Notes under the pieces: model-generated
Seen by the model: only the letters and a program-made list of their open reading frames with translations
The model's database searches: none
Told to the model about the DNA's origin: nothing
In this document: piece by piece, positions 11,972 to 23,413 of the stretch
Layout of the letters: every line of letters starts with the position of its first letter
How positions within the stretch are numbered: position 1 is the first letter of the stretch
NCBI RefSeq assembly: GCF_000001735.4
Contig: NC_003075.7
Span: 8,309,001 to 8,373,000, forward strand
Length of the DNA: 64,000 nucleotides
Source: Arabidopsis thaliana
Taxonomy: Eukaryota > Streptophyta > Magnoliopsida > Brassicales > Brassicaceae
Direction: 5' to 3'
Made by a program: the position numbers and the translations under genes

Positions 11972-12817
11972 ATGGCAAACCCTTGGTGGACGAACCAGAG
12001 TGGTTTAGCGGGCATGGTGGACCATTCGGTCTCCTCAGGCCATCACCAAAACCATCACCACCAAAGTCTTCTTACCAAAGGAGATCTTGGAATAGCCATG
12101 AATCAGAGCCAAGACAACGACCAAGACGAAGAAGATGATCCTAGAGAAGGAGCCGTTGAGGTGGTCAACCGTAGACCAAGAGGTAGACCACCAGGATCCA
12201 AAAACAAACCCAAAGCTCCAATCTTTGTGACAAGAGACAGCCCCAACGCACTCCGTAGCCATGTCTTGGAGATCTCCGACGGCAGTGACGTCGCCGACAC
12301 AATCGCTCACTTCTCAAGACGCAGGCAACGCGGCGTTTGCGTTCTCAGCGGGACAGGCTCAGTCGCTAACGTCACCCTCCGCCAAGCCGCCGCACCAGGA
12401 GGTGTGGTCTCTCTCCAAGGCAGGTTTGAAATCTTATCTTTAACCGGTGCTTTCCTCCCTGGACCTTCCCCACCCGGGTCAACCGGTTTAACGGTTTACT
12501 TAGCCGGGGTCCAGGGTCAGGTCGTTGGAGGTAGCGTTGTAGGCCCACTCTTAGCCATAGGGTCGGTCATGGTGATTGCTGCTACTTTCTCTAACGCTAC
12601 TTATGAGAGATTGCCCATGGAAGAAGAGGAAGACGGTGGCGGCTCAAGACAGATTCACGGAGGCGGTGACTCACCGCCCAGAATCGGTAGTAACCTGCCT
12701 GATCTATCAGGGATGGCCGGGCCAGGCTACAATATGCCGCCGCATCTGATTCCAAATGGGGCTGGTCAGCTAGGGCACGAACCATATACATGGGTCCACG
12801 CAAGACCACCTTACTGA
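11972..12817 (+). CDS. AHL20: AT-hook motif nuclear-localized protein AHL20 (281 aa)
   Basis: Intronless gene encoding a DNA-binding nuclear protein of the AHL family, which acts as chromatin-associated transcriptional regulator in growth and defence. Residues 23-31 are His/Gln-rich, 50-58 acidic. One AT-hook follows at 67-81 with the minor-groove core [12 protein letters not shown]. The PPC/DUF296 domain spans about 93-215 and contains GRFEIL at 150-155, the motif of type-I (clade A) AHLs used for partner binding. The C-terminal tail is Gly/Pro-rich. The single AT-hook, lack of introns and 281-aa length agree with AHL20 (I believe At4g14465). No lesion is seen. The gene is isolated, with over 1.9 kb to the copia element and 5.8 kb to the next coding sequence. 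Confidence 0.93.
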   Translation: MANPWWTNQSGLAGMVDHSVSSGHHQNHHHQSLLTKGDLGIAMNQSQDNDQDEEDDPREGAVEVVNRRPRGRPPGSKNKPKAPIFVTRDSPNALRSHVLEISDGSDVADTIAHFSRRRQRGVCVLSGTGSVANVTLRQAAAPGGVVSLQGRFEILSLTGAFLPGPSPPGSTGLTVYLAGVQGQVVGGSVVGPLLAIGSVMVIAATFSNATYERLPMEEEEDGGGSRQIHGGGDSPPRIGSNLPDLSGMAGPGYNMPPHLIPNGAGQLGHEPYTWVHARPPY

Positions 12818-15800
12818 CTCAGTGAGCCATTTCTATATATAATGGTCTATATAAATAAATATATAGATGAATATAAGCAAGCAATTTGAGGTAGTCTATT
12901 ACAAAGCTTTTGCTCTGGTTGGAAAAATAAATAAGTATCAAAGCTTTGTTTGTTCTTAATGGAAATATAGAGCTTGGGAAGGTAGAAAGAGACGACATTA
13001 AGGGACTTTCAGATTTTCAGTATTACTACTCCACGAAATTATTGAAATAAATAAACATTGTACTGTAAATTAGAATGTTTGTCTTTTTGTTTTTGTGTAG
13101 TAGTATTTAACTACAATATTTGTATGTGTTTGCCTTTGTGATCTTTAGATACTTTACATTTTGGTTGGCTCAAAAACCATGGGTTTATTATATATATTTA
13201 ATGCTGGTTCAACGATGAAGGAACGTTGAGAGCATATATTGCCTATTTGTGCGTTTCGATATTATATTTCTAATTCATGATCATTTTTATTTAAGGTTTT
13301 TACCATAGGTCCATAGTGGTGGTTCTTTAATCTTCGCGTCATGATGCTATTGGAATTTTTTAATATGACTATGTAAACAAAAGAATGAGAGATTGTTGAC
13401 TAGCTAAAAGCATATACGTACTCTCTATGTGTATTAATTGATGTTATTTAATGGTACATGACACGAAAGAAGCTTTAAAACAAAATTATGACTGAACAAA
13501 AAAAACGGTTGATGTTGTTGGCGAGAACGACTTAAGGAAGTTTACAAACCTATACTATGAAGTTTTAAGTCGTTGTAAGTCTTAACTAAAAAATACTATT
13601 ACCAAACGATCATTTATTGATGTTAATGCACTTTTGTAATTTTTAGTGTTTTTTTTTTCCAAATAGAACTTGATATATTCCCTCTAATTTGATATATAAG
13701 ATTTATGAGTTAAGAGCATGCATATTCAGAAAAATATATTTTAAAAATATCATTAAATATTTGGTTTACAAAAATTAGGCAAAATCATAGAAGATAGTTT
13801 CTAAATGACAATTCACAAGGAAAAATCAAGAAATAAATCATAATTCAATACCTTTTTTTTTACCTCATTTGTTTTGGATTATTGGTTGCATATATGGTTC
13901 CTAAGGAAAAAAGGATATTATTTTAAATTTGGGATGATTTTGTTAATAGGACAACATGGAGGAACCAACTATTTCAAGGTTAGAAATTTACTTAAACTCT
14001 CACCAAAAAACACGCCAAATTGGAAGTACTTATCTTAGATAAGTTATCTATCTACATAGTTTGCAAACAAATTGGTCTACATTCAGGTAAAAAAATTTCA
14101 TTTTTTTTGTTATGTTCTTTTCTCTTTCTTTTTTTCTTTTTTTCTTTTTCAGTCTTGAATCTAGATTTATATGTTGAGTAAACGAAATATAAATCAAAAA
14201 TTTTTTTTTACCATGTCTTGCTTATTGTACAAGAGACAAAATGAATATGTTCGACTAAAAGACAAAAAAAAAAGATTATAAAAACAAATAACTCATGTGA
14301 TGTTTAATTCAAACAGTTACGGAAAAAATATATATACATTCTTGTAACTTAAGTTTAGAGTATGGATGGTACGTTTGAACATCCCCTGGTCAACATAATT
14401 ACCCAATAATTCTGAAAACCTCGAATCCGACATGTGATCCGACCCAGATAGAAGAAACTGCAATTTCATCTATTATGATTTTTGTTTTTCTCGTTCAGAA
14501 ACCTTATTCATACTCTATTTGACCAGAAAAATACCCAAAAACATTTCTGAAGGACTATACTAATTTTTAAATTATTTTTTATTCCTCGTCTTCAAATCTT
14601 TTTCTATTTCTAAACTAAGTCTCGTAGTCAAATATTGTATAATAGAGAATATTCGAAACACATCACCATCACTACATCAAAACTTTCACATATATATTAG
14701 CTAATTGTGATCTATTCTTCGCAATGTATTGTTATATTTTTCGTTGTCTTTTACCTTACCAAAAACTAATACTGCCGCCTTATGCCACTAGACAATTTGT
14801 TAAACTGGATTTTCAGCCAAATAGTGACAATCTAACAATTTTGATTATTAAACTAATGAAAATGTATAGTTCCTTTGTAGATACCAATATGTATCACGTC
14901 AAATCGAGTGGGGGATCCTAGAAATGGCGCAACATGAAGGACCATCTTCACATGAATTCACGTGTCAATTGTCAAAGCCAATGGGACGTATATAATTATT
15001 CTATTAGTATAATATAATTATAATATCGTGTAATTAATAACATCTATGTGGTCACATCATTGCAAAGCTTAAAGACAACCTTAGTTACTTAATCGGACCA
15101 ATTTACTCCATTAACTATAATTATTATGCGTCACACAAACTAGATTATGGTAATATGGTGGCATCATATTTCTAACTTTCCAAGCCTAGCTACTTTCAAA
15201 CTAAAATCTATAATGTTTTACGACTAAAACAAACACAAATAAATGTGTTTATACAAGGTTTTGATATTGTTAACTTATGCTTTATTCATACCAATACAAA
15301 CTCATTGTTGCTTCTCTACATATATATGCAACAGCCACAAGCATTTTCTGAACCCAGCCTCAAGATAAATGAGACCTTTTTAATCATTTCATTGTGCGAT
15401 AGAATAAGTTCCGTTATTTTCTTTCTATTACCGACCAATCTTTGGATTTCAGAAGAGCTTTTAGCCTTTTACAATTTCATAAGTAATTTATGCAACAAAT
15501 TACTTAATATGAAGTTTTCCTTAAGTGAAAATAATAATTAAATTTTTTGATTTTGAGTCTAACAAAAAAAATAAAAATTGGTTTCAATTATTATCTTATT
15601 GTGTAATAATATATAGGTGTTGTATATGACTAAATAGTGCTGAATTGCTGATGCATGATGAATTCGTTTGGAGTTAATGAAGATTGAGTAGTGCTGATTA
15701 AGTTGCTAACTAGTAGATCCACCGTCAAAATAAAACCTTCATTTTTTCTTAAGTATTGATAAATTTATCTTTATGAAATCACTAATTATTCTGACAAATC

Positions 15801-17714
15801 CAATGCACTTTGGGAGCTTGAAAAGCCGCAATCTCGTTCTCAGTCACTAACTGTAATGTAGCATAGGCTTCCACTAAACCTAATTAACGAAATTTGGACC
15901 ACCAAATAAACAAACGAAATTAATACTAACCATTTGTAGTAAAATTACACCTACAAATCTACAACATCCTGTTTTCTTATAATTGTTGTTTTAAAATCTG
16001 TACGTCACAATATATTTAAATATTATAATTTCTAATATACCTGTCATTAATACAATTTTCTTTTCTGCGGATGAACTTTTTTATAATATTTTTTTCTTCA
16101 CAATACAAATAATCATTTAGTCATAAATCATTTTGAAATTACTAGTAAATGTTTGTTCCCTATCATCTACTTGCCACACAATTGATAGATATTAATCATT
16201 TTCGTATAGCTTTATATATGTTTTTTTTATTATTATTGTACATTATGTTGAGTTTAAATAGTGATACAACGATACTAATATTAAGTATTAGTATTACTAT
16301 ATATGTTTTGATCATATTTTTAAACTAAAAATTGATTAAATATGCAATAAATAAAAAATGTTAACACCTAATAATTCCTCCAAATTAAAAAAGGATTCTT
16401 TAATTTAGCTTCTTAATGTTAAAGACGGACTCATCCAAAAATCCTCTTCTTCTTTATTTTTGATGAGACTTCCTACCAACAAAAGAATCATTTGTTACCG
16501 AAAATATCAGTTAACTTACAATTGGTTGGAATCTTAAAATGTATACTTAATAAGCTGATTCGTGTGATTGAACTAAACAAAAGATTTCCATCAAGTATTA
16601 CATCATTGCCCACTTCGTGATTGCATTAGTAATATATTTACTTGTTTCAAACATAAAGTAACTTTAAAAGAATATTGGTATATATGGAAAAATCCAAATA
16701 AAGCCATAAAGGTCTATAGTTAATCCTAGTCACATCCTATTCTGTATATTTTCTTTAACTTTTATTAATTAAACATAAGGAAAACTTAAGTTTTGTCTTT
16801 AATTAAAGGCCTTTAATTGGATAATAATCTTCTAACCCCACCTACTTGCTTGAAACAAAAACACATAAAAAATCAGTTTCTAGAAACTTAGAAAAGTAAG
16901 TGTCATTTACGTTTATCATTAGCAAATCAACCGGATGAACGTATATTAAATATTGAAAAAACATACAATCAGATTATTAATTTGAGTCCCACTATTCAAA
17001 AACTAAAATAAAAATACAATCATTCATTGGTGTAAATAAATTATTTTTGGTTGTGATTTTTCTTATAAAAAATTACAAGTAAATGAGTACCAATAGCCTC
17101 ATTAAAAAAGTATTTATAAAAAAAAAATCATAAACCAAGGAAAATCTTGTTCCTTTTTATATCAATTTTCTGTATACATATTTAAATTGCCCTGTTTAGT
17201 AGTATTCCATCAGATATAAAACTTTCATTTATTCGCTATGTCACAACTATTACAGTAGTTTTTCTGGCTGAATTTAGACACTTTTAAACTGAGAACTGAA
17301 AAATTTATAGAGATTAGATAGTCAAAATATATTTTTTAAAAAAGCTTACAATAAACAAAAGGAAAGATTGTTGTTAAATTTCCAAGGAAAGAAATATGGG
17401 AAAGGCGCAAAAAAAGACTGAAACAAGAAAAAGACAAAAGAGGAAACTGAAGCTTTGACCGATACAACATCTCCCACGTGTACATGCTTTTCCTCCCGTA
17501 AATACCGGGCAACCCTCTCTTCAAAATTATTTTATTTTTACATAAAAACTGCAACATTTAGTAGTATAAATTAAAATGAAATACATAAAATGTGGTTCCA
17601 CATCTTCTTCTTTTTTTGTTCATGATATCTTATTCACATAATAAACTTTTTCTTTTTGTCTCATCGTATGTTATCTTCTAAACTTAGTTGAAAAAGCTTA
17701 ATTATGTAATTTTA
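12818..17714. other. Gene-free AT-rich intergenic region downstream of AHL20
   Basis: About 4.9 kb with no supported gene. It holds the AHL20 3'UTR, many A/T runs and scattered short ORFs with no family features (for example 14724-14921 and 15245-15541). A G-box CACGTG at 14959-14964 followed about 25 bases later by TATATAAT looks promoter-like, but no ORF of substance follows it. Another CACGTG is at about 17476. Confidence 0.5.
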
Positions 17715-17980
17715 GGGCATCTTCATCAATGAGAAACTCACAAAATTTCTCAAACAAAAAAAATATTAATATTATATTATAATTTGATTATTTGATTAAA
17801 AAAGTATTTTTGTTAAAAAATTGAACCAATAGTGAGATGAGAATTATCATGATGAATTGTATAGAGTATCTCGGAGTTTCTCAAGTGAGAAACTTTGTAC
17901 ACTCTCTCTCCTTCATTTTTTTTATTTTTAATTTTTTAATTGTGAGAAACTCTTATGAGATACTCCCAATGGAGATGGTC
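17715..17980. mobile_element. Candidate MITE, about 266 bp
   Basis: The left end GGGCATCTTCATCAATGAG and the reverse complement of the right end GACCATCTCCATTGGGAG are imperfect terminal inverted repeats. The inner arms repeat GAGAAACTC-type motifs in both orientations, and the interior is AT-rich and non-coding. The segment lies between direct repeats AAACTTAGTTGAAAAA at 17680-17695 and 17993-18008. The repeats are seen; the assignment as a non-autonomous TIR transposon is inference, and I cannot define a standard 8-9 bp TSD. Confidence 0.45.
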
Positions 17981-18442
17981 AGTTTACCTACAAAACTTAG
18001 TTGAAAAAAACTTGTTATATAAGTGGTATTTTATTGTCAATGTGTAAATTACTATTCCATTTCTACTTTTTTTGTTTCTTCCGTTCCGTTGAACTGTACA
18101 CTATTCTTTATATTACGTATTATGGATTTATGGTACTAGACTACTAGGCTATCGGCTATGACCAAATTCACATTCATATATAACTCCGGTATCCCACTGT
18201 TGTTTATGATTCTATAAATATCACCAAAGTTCAAAATCCAAAGTTTTGGGACTAGCTAGAACCGATTGGGTGGTCAGTTAGTCAGGTTTGTAGAAACAAG
18301 ATGAAATATATTGGAATTAGTATTTTGTGCCCAACGTATTCATCTATTTTAGCCCATAATCAAACCCCCAGATTGCTTATTTGGGTTGGTTTTAAAGTTT
18401 AGTGATATTTTTGTTTACTGCATAAATGATTTTGAGAATACG

Positions 18443-18536
18443 TTTAGTGATATCAAAATCTGATTTTGAGCAGATGTTTATGGAGAGTCAGATTTTGATA
18501 TCACTAAATGCGTTTGACAAGCTATGCAACACGTTC
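18443..18536. repeat. Rearranged 60-nt BLUS1 fragment inside an inverted repeat
   Basis: 18468-18499 (32 nt) is the exact reverse complement of 21574-21605, and 18509-18536 (28 nt) exactly equals 21606-21633. The two source pieces are adjacent in the BLUS1 coding region, but here the first is inverted and nine bases separate them. A 21-nt perfect inverted repeat (18443-18463 and 18488-18508) overlaps the first piece. It lies just upstream of the truncated 5' end of the LINE. Confidence 0.9.
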
Positions 18537-18589
18537 AGGGCCGGGTAGAGTTTCATGTAGAATCGACGAATTTCTGATATAGGGTTTCC

Positions 18590-20716
18590 AGATTCTTCAA
18601 AATCATTGTAAAGGACCAAAGTTATATGAAGGAACATCGCCTATTAATCGAAAATTTGCTCCTCGCAACGGAGTTAGTCAAGGACTATCATAAAGATTCA
18701 GTCTCAGAACGCTGCGCTATCAAAATTGACATCTCCAAGGCTTTTGATTCAGTTCAATGGACCTTCCTCAAGAATGTCCTCTTAACTCTTGATTTTCCTC
18801 AAGTTTTTGTTCATTGGATCATGCTTTGCGTTACCACAGCATCTTTCTCGGTTCAGGTTAACGGGGAACTAGCTGGATACTTTAATAGTTCACGGGGGCT
18901 GCGTCAGGGTTGTTCTCTATCTCCTTATCTCTTCGTCATTGTCATGGATGTTCTATCCAAGAAGCTTGACAGAGCTGCAGGCTTAAGGAAGTTTGGATAC
19001 CATCCAAAGTGTAAAAATCTTGGTTTAACACATCTTTCTTTTGCTGATGATATCATGGTGCTCACAGATGGGAAACTTCGATCCCTTGAGGGTATTGTGG
19101 AGGTCTTTGACAGTTTTGCAAAACAATCATGTCTCAAGATTAGCATGGAGAAAACAACAATTTATCTTGCAGGAATTTCTGATACTGTGCGCCAAGAGTT
19201 TGAGGAACAATTTCATTTTGAAGTAGGATGTCTCCCGGTGCGGTATCTCGGGTTACCTCTAGTCACCAAGAGACTCACATCTCAGGACTACAACCCGCTT
19301 CTTGAGCAGATAAAACGACGAATAGGAACATGGACAGCCCGGTTCTTGTCCTACGCGGGTCGTCTAAATTTGATCAGTTCGGTTTTATGGAGTATATGTA
19401 ATTTTTGGCTCTCTGCTTTCAGGCTTCCACGTGAGTGTATTCGGGAAATCGACAAGCTTTGTTCTGCTTTCCTTTGGTCAGGACCAGAGTTAAGTACTAA
19501 GAAGGCTAAGATTGCTTGGGATACAATATGTAGACCAAAACAAGAGGGAGGATTGGGTCTGCGGTCAATCAAAGAGGCAAATGATGTATGTTGTCTGAAA
19601 CTTATTTGGCGAATGGTCTCGCATGGTGATTAGCTATGGGTGAAGTGGATTAAGACCCACCTCCTAAAGCACAACACTTTCTGGTCCCTTAGATCAGCAC
19701 AACAAGGCTCTTGGATGTGGAAAAAGTTGTTGAAATACCGAAACATTGCAAAAGATTTCTCTAAGGTTGATATTAGAAATGGCGAAAGGTCTTCATTTTG
19801 GTATGATGATTGGTCAACCATGGGCAGATTGATTGACGTCGTGGGCGAACGTGGCCAAATTGATATGGGGATTAGTAAGCATAAGACGCTTGCAGAGGCA
19901 TGGGACGGAAGGAGCTCACGTACGCATCGAGCAGCAATTCTAAATAACATTGAACAAGAACTTTATTGGTGAAACAAAACAGAGTGATGGCAGAGGACAT
20001 TTTTCTTTGGAAAGGGAGAAAGGATATTTATCGGCCACGTTTCTCAACACGAGATACTTGGAACCATACTCGCACACCTTCGCCTGTAGTCACTTGGCAC
20101 AAGAGCGTCTGGTTTGCAGGAGGGACCCCCAAGTTCTCTTTCTGCGTCTGGTTGGCGGCTCACAATCGTTTAGCAACAGGAGATCGCATGCTTAGCTGGA
20201 ACAGGGACTCTCCACAGGATGCGCTCTTTGTAATCACACGCTGGAAACTAGAAATCACCTTTTTTTCTCTTGTGTTTACGCTTCAGAAATTTGGCAGGCT
20301 CTGACAAGGAACATCTATGGAGCAAAGTATACTACTCACTGGAATGACTTGATTGCAGCCACTTCGGGTCATTGGCAAGATCGAACAAAGCGGTTCATAG
20401 CTCACTATGTCTTCCAAGCAACGATTCATACTATCTGGAGGAAACGTAACAATCGGCGGCATGGCGAACAACCAAATCCACCGGTGCGTTTAATCCGATG
20501 GATAGACAAGCAAGTAAGAGATCGACTTTCTTCACTGAACACAAGCGGAGAAAGAAGACATGAGACGGGACTTCAAATTTGGTTTGCAACAAGAAATTTA
20601 TACTAGTTTCTTTGATCTAAAATGTATTTAGCCTTTTTCAAACTCACGTTGCACTTGTTGTACAAAAGACATTTTTCTTTTGAATCTAATTTAACATTAC
20701 ATTAAAAAAAAAAAAA
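18590..20716 (+). mobile_element. 5'-truncated LINE (L1-type non-LTR retrotransposon)
   Basis: LINE homology begins within the reverse transcriptase at about 18590, so the endonuclease/ORF1 half is missing, as is usual for 5' truncation. The reverse transcriptase has AIKIDISKAFDSVQW, GLRQGCSLSPYLF and the FADD active-site box at about residue 140. A zf-RVT-type Cys/His region follows (CALCNHTLETRNHLFFSC, about 20220-20274). The 3' end is marked by a 13-base A-run at 20704-20716. There is no matching target-site duplication that I can find. It inserted between AHL20 and BLUS1. Confidence 0.88.
18599..20606 (+). pseudogene. LINE reverse-transcriptase open frame, broken by stop and frameshifts
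   Basis: The first segment is open from before 18599 to a TAG at 19631-19633. The same frame continues to about 19972 (WVKWIKTHLLKH ... SSFWYDDWS). Homology then moves to a second frame for about 19966-20230 (FLWKGRKDIYRPRFSTRDTW ... WHKSVWFAGGTPKFSFCVWL) and to a third for the zf-RVT region and C-terminus (about 20220-20606, ending WFATRNLY). One nonsense codon plus at least two frameshifts make this a dead copy. Confidence 0.88.
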
Positions 20717-21080
20717 CATTAAGTTTTTTTCTTTCGAGATGAAAGTGTTTGAAGATGCAAAATACAATCAAATTAGTAGACTATTAAAGTAAATTTGATT
20801 CTAAGAAGTACATCAGTAAATAGGGAATATGTATTTGTAATTCATATCAATTTTACATTTTGTTGTTGTGATTTTACTTTATTGTTCTTTATTAAATTTT
20901 ATGAAGAGGAAATATTTATATGTTGTTTTGGTGAATATATAACTTGTTTACCAAAACTTAATTTGGAGCCATTCTAAACTGACAAATAAAACGAGTTAAA
21001 TTGAAAACAATTGATCGTAATGTCATGCCACTTATATAATTTTAGCATATAGAAAAAAAATATTAACAAGTTTAGAATAG
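20717..21080. other. Spacer between LINE and BLUS1
   Basis: AT-rich sequence of about 360 bases, likely including the BLUS1 3'UTR (BLUS1 is on the minus strand). Nothing else is seen. Confidence 0.5.
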
Positions 21081-22544
21081 TTAACCCAAAACACTATCTT
21101 TATCAGCACGCAAGGTCTTTAGCTTCTCAGTTTCCAATTCAATCTTTAACTTCTCCACCATCTCTAGAAGCTCTTCTTCTCTGCTCTTCTCTTCCTTGTC
21201 CCCACTCAATGCTTCGATTATAATCGACACTCTTGCTCTTTGATGCTCTAAACTTTTCTTCAACACTTTCAGTTTCTCTAACACCAAATCTTTATCAAAC
21301 CCAACAACCTCACCTTCTTGGTTCTTAGCTTCCTCGTTCGACAAACCTAAACCGAGTTCATACCCCGTTATTGTGACGTTATCGTCTTCCTTTTTGTCTT
21401 TTGATTGATCTTCTTCACGTGGACTGGACTCAGAAGAGTCTGATTCAGTAGCTGGGAACACTGGACTAAGTTGGAGATCGTCTTCACGGAAATTCCACCC
21501 ACTGATTCTTCTATTCTTCACTATCTCTTCGTCTTCTTCTTCTTCTTCTTCATCATCATCTCCAACACTCTTGATCAAAATCTGACTCTCCATAAACATC
21601 TGCTCTGCGTTTGACAAGCTATGCAACACGTTCTTGACCACAAAGTCGAGTCCTTTACAGTTCTTGAAAAAAGGATGCTTCAACAACTTCTCTGCCGATG
21701 GTCTTTTAGTAGGATCTTGCTCTAGACACAAACCAACCATTTCTCTAAAAGCTTTTGAGAACTTCTTGTTACCCTTTTTGCTGCTTCCGCTCGTATTGAT
21801 CTCGTAATCAGAAAAATGAAACCTTTTGGTGATCTTCATGAGCAGACTCTTCAACGGCGGTAAGTGAGATAACGGAGGTCTTCCATGTGCTAACTCCAAC
21901 GCTGTTATCCCGAAAGACCAAATGTCTGCTTTGAAACCATACCCTGTGTGGGAATGAACCACTTCCGGAGCCATCCAATACGGTGTTCCCGCTATATCAG
22001 TTAACCTTAAAGAAGAAGATGTTGTTCCAGAGGAAGATGTCACGGGTTCATAGATGGATGCAGATACTCCGAAATCAGCGAGCTTCACGGATCCATCAGA
22101 ATCTACCAGAATGTTACCTGCCTTGATGTCACGGTGCAAATGACCCTGATCGTGAAGATACGAGATTGCATTCAGAGTTTCCTTGAGGAAGACGGAAATG
22201 CAGTTTTCTGGTAACCCACTTGGAAAAGACGAAGAGACGATCGAATGAAGAGAGCCACAAGACATGAATGGCATAACCACCCAGAGACATCGATCAACGG
22301 TGAATGAACAATAAGCATTGAGAATATTCGGATGAGAAAGCAGAGACATCGTCTTGGTTTCACGGCGAAGACTGTCAAAGTCAGCCCGCGACTGATCAAG
22401 ATCGATGGCTTTGATAGCAACTACCATTGAGTTCATCGGAATGCATATGGCCTTGTAGACCGAAGCACTAACACCAACGCCTATCTTGCAGATGATCTCG
22501 TAGGCTTCAGCATCAAGAGGGAACTCGAGCTTGTTCCGAGCCAT
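21081..22544 (-). CDS. BLUS1: STE20/PAK-type kinase BLUS1 (BLUE LIGHT SIGNALING1), 487 aa
   Basis: Intronless serine/threonine kinase. BLUS1 is phosphorylated by phototropins in guard cells and relays blue light to plasma-membrane H+-ATPase activation and stomatal opening. Kinase domain residues about 16-293: Gly-rich loop [10 protein letters not shown] (21-30), Lys45 in VVAIK, catalytic HRD at 137-139, DFG at 157-159, APE at 192-194, and a TPYWMAPE activation segment typical of STE20 kinases. After an acidic run (about 329-340) comes RRIS at 345-348; Ser348 in this context is the reported phototropin target. The C-terminus (about 425-480) is Lys/Glu/Leu-rich and probably coiled coil. The 487-aa length and both key sites support the name (I believe At4g14480). 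A 60-nt part of this coding region (21574-21633) has a scrambled copy 3 kb upstream in window coordinates. Confidence 0.96.
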
Positions 22545-22638
22545 AAATAGAAAGAAGATGAGTACACTCTTGCTTATTGAATTGTTATGTTTTTAGTGGA
22601 ATTGTGGTCTTTTAGAGGCTAATAGTACCATGAGGCTA

Positions 22639-22646
22639 TTCATATA
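22639..22646 (-). promoter_or_regulatory. Possible TATA box of BLUS1
   Basis: On the minus strand the sequence reads TATATGAA about 95-100 bases before the BLUS1 ATG at 22544. This spacing is plausible for a TATA box with a short leader. Confidence 0.35.
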
Positions 22647-22654
22647 GGGATGAA

Positions 22655-23413
22655 AAAAGAAAGAGTTGGTTTAGCATGTGAACTTGAAAAAAAAGAGAGC
22701 CTTTAATGTAAAAGCAAAACCCTTATCTCTTACTTAAAAATATGTTGATGAAACAATAAGATGAAGCATGTGAAAGAGCTAACTAACTAACCTTAGTTAA
22801 TGAGATTTTACCTTTGGTCTTTCCAGGGACCCAAAGGGCAAACACTATCATTTCAACTTCAAACCGGTAAAGGTACAAAAATTAAATGGAGCTATGAAAA
22901 TTTATTTTCATCATTTCACAGAAATTTAAAGTTCTAGATTTAGATATCTAGACTCGTTTTACAACTTTTTTTTCATGGCATTTCTGAAGAACTTGCATTT
23001 GCCTTTGACCACATGAGAAGGAAACAAAGACTAGAGAAAAGACGTCAGCCTTCTTGACATTTGGTAAAATGAATGATCAAGTATTCAAACATCAATATGC
23101 TAAGATAAAATCACAATGGAACAGAACTTGTTTTATAAGTCTTCAGGGATGTCCTTGAAACATATACTATAAAGTGGGCAAAAGACTTATGAAACCTACT
23201 TAAACATCAGCACTTCACTGTTTACTTTGTCTCACACGTAAAGCAAATGCAAGTAAATCAATGCAGTCAAAACTCTAAGCAACACAGCCAATCCCACAGC
23301 ATTAAGGTCTACTTCATAAGAAACTTGTACCTGTCAGTATGTGTTTCTTATTCCATGAACTGAAGCTATACCAATAATCAGTGTGCACCATATCAGTTGG
23401 ACACTTTGTCAAT
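22655..23413. other. Intergenic region between BLUS1 and the FHA gene
   Basis: BLUS1 upstream sequence plus the 3'UTR side of the FHA gene. No ORF here resembles a protein family. Confidence 0.5.

Noticed and set aside
12035-12310. Minus-strand ORFs within AHL20
   Set aside because: Antisense to the AHL20 coding exon, which carries the AT-hook and PPC domain.
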